From: Acetobacteraceae bacterium
Lineage (GTDB): Bacteria; Pseudomonadota; Alphaproteobacteria; Acetobacterales; Acetobacteraceae
Direction of reading: 5' to 3'
Length of the DNA stretch: 25,195 nt
Assembly (NCBI GenBank): GCA_003506895.1
Contig: DNXO01000108.1
Location: 6,463 to 31,657, forward strand
Part shown: positions 25,135-25,195 of the stretch, piece after piece
How the letters are laid out: every line of letters begins with the position of its first letter
Position numbering within the stretch: the first letter of the stretch is position 1
Made by a program: the position numbers and the translations under genes
Notes under the pieces: model-generated
The model's input: the letters and a program-made list of their open reading frames with translations, nothing else
Databases searched by the model: none
What the model was told of the DNA's origin: nothing

Positions 25135-25195
25135 GCCGACCGCCGGGTGCGACTTAGGATACGCGGCGAAATAAACGAATCGTTTGACGGAAGCC

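Overview
This 25.2 kb window is a GC-rich chromosomal stretch, most likely from an alphaproteobacterium of the Acetobacteraceae/Rhodospirillales type. That placement rests on protein character only (large-type isocitrate lyase, NiCoT permease, a TIGR03862-like flavoprotein, many transporters, a palindromic repeat of a kind common in alphaproteobacteria). No rRNA or species marker is present, so the genus is open.

Layout, left to right. (1) A fatty-acid beta-oxidation multifunctional enzyme runs off the left edge (minus strand). (2) At 1.27-3.97 kb lies a compact, visibly AT-richer restriction-modification island, all minus strand and all overlapping: a small ribbon-helix-helix protein, a C5-cytosine DNA methyltransferase, an Eco29kI/GIY-YIG-type restriction endonuclease and a Vsr mismatch endonuclease. 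Repeats just upstream of the first gene look like its operator. (3) Isocitrate lyase (minus, with a perfect hairpin behind it) diverges from an FMN-dependent alpha-hydroxy-acid oxidase (plus); the two could supply and use glyoxylate, and they share an intergenic region with TTTACAG repeats. (4) A SAM methyltransferase and a nickel/cobalt permease follow. (5) About 1.3 kb (9.3-10.6 kb) is a gene graveyard with fragments of an O-antigen-ligase-like protein, an HlyD-type adaptor and an SdrB-like repeat domain. (6) An MFS transporter, a large hybrid sensor histidine kinase, a second MFS exporter and a Gfo/Idh/MocA oxidoreductase lie on the minus strand. (7) A YeiH-family membrane protein (plus) converges on a LysR regulator (minus). 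(8) tRNA-Arg(ACG). (9) The leucine genes leuC, leuD and leuB (minus) are interrupted between leuC and leuD by an opposite-strand single-domain GIY-YIG protein, seven 21-bp tandem repeats and a pair of perfect 35-bp inverted palindromic repeats. (10) A flavoprotein of the HI0933/TIGR03862 type closes the window.

The two regions most worth attention are the RHH-led Eco29kI-like/Vsr island and the GIY-YIG-plus-repeats block inside the leu cluster, which has the layout of a repeat family beside a candidate nuclease. Assignments come from reading motifs by eye; no database search was run.
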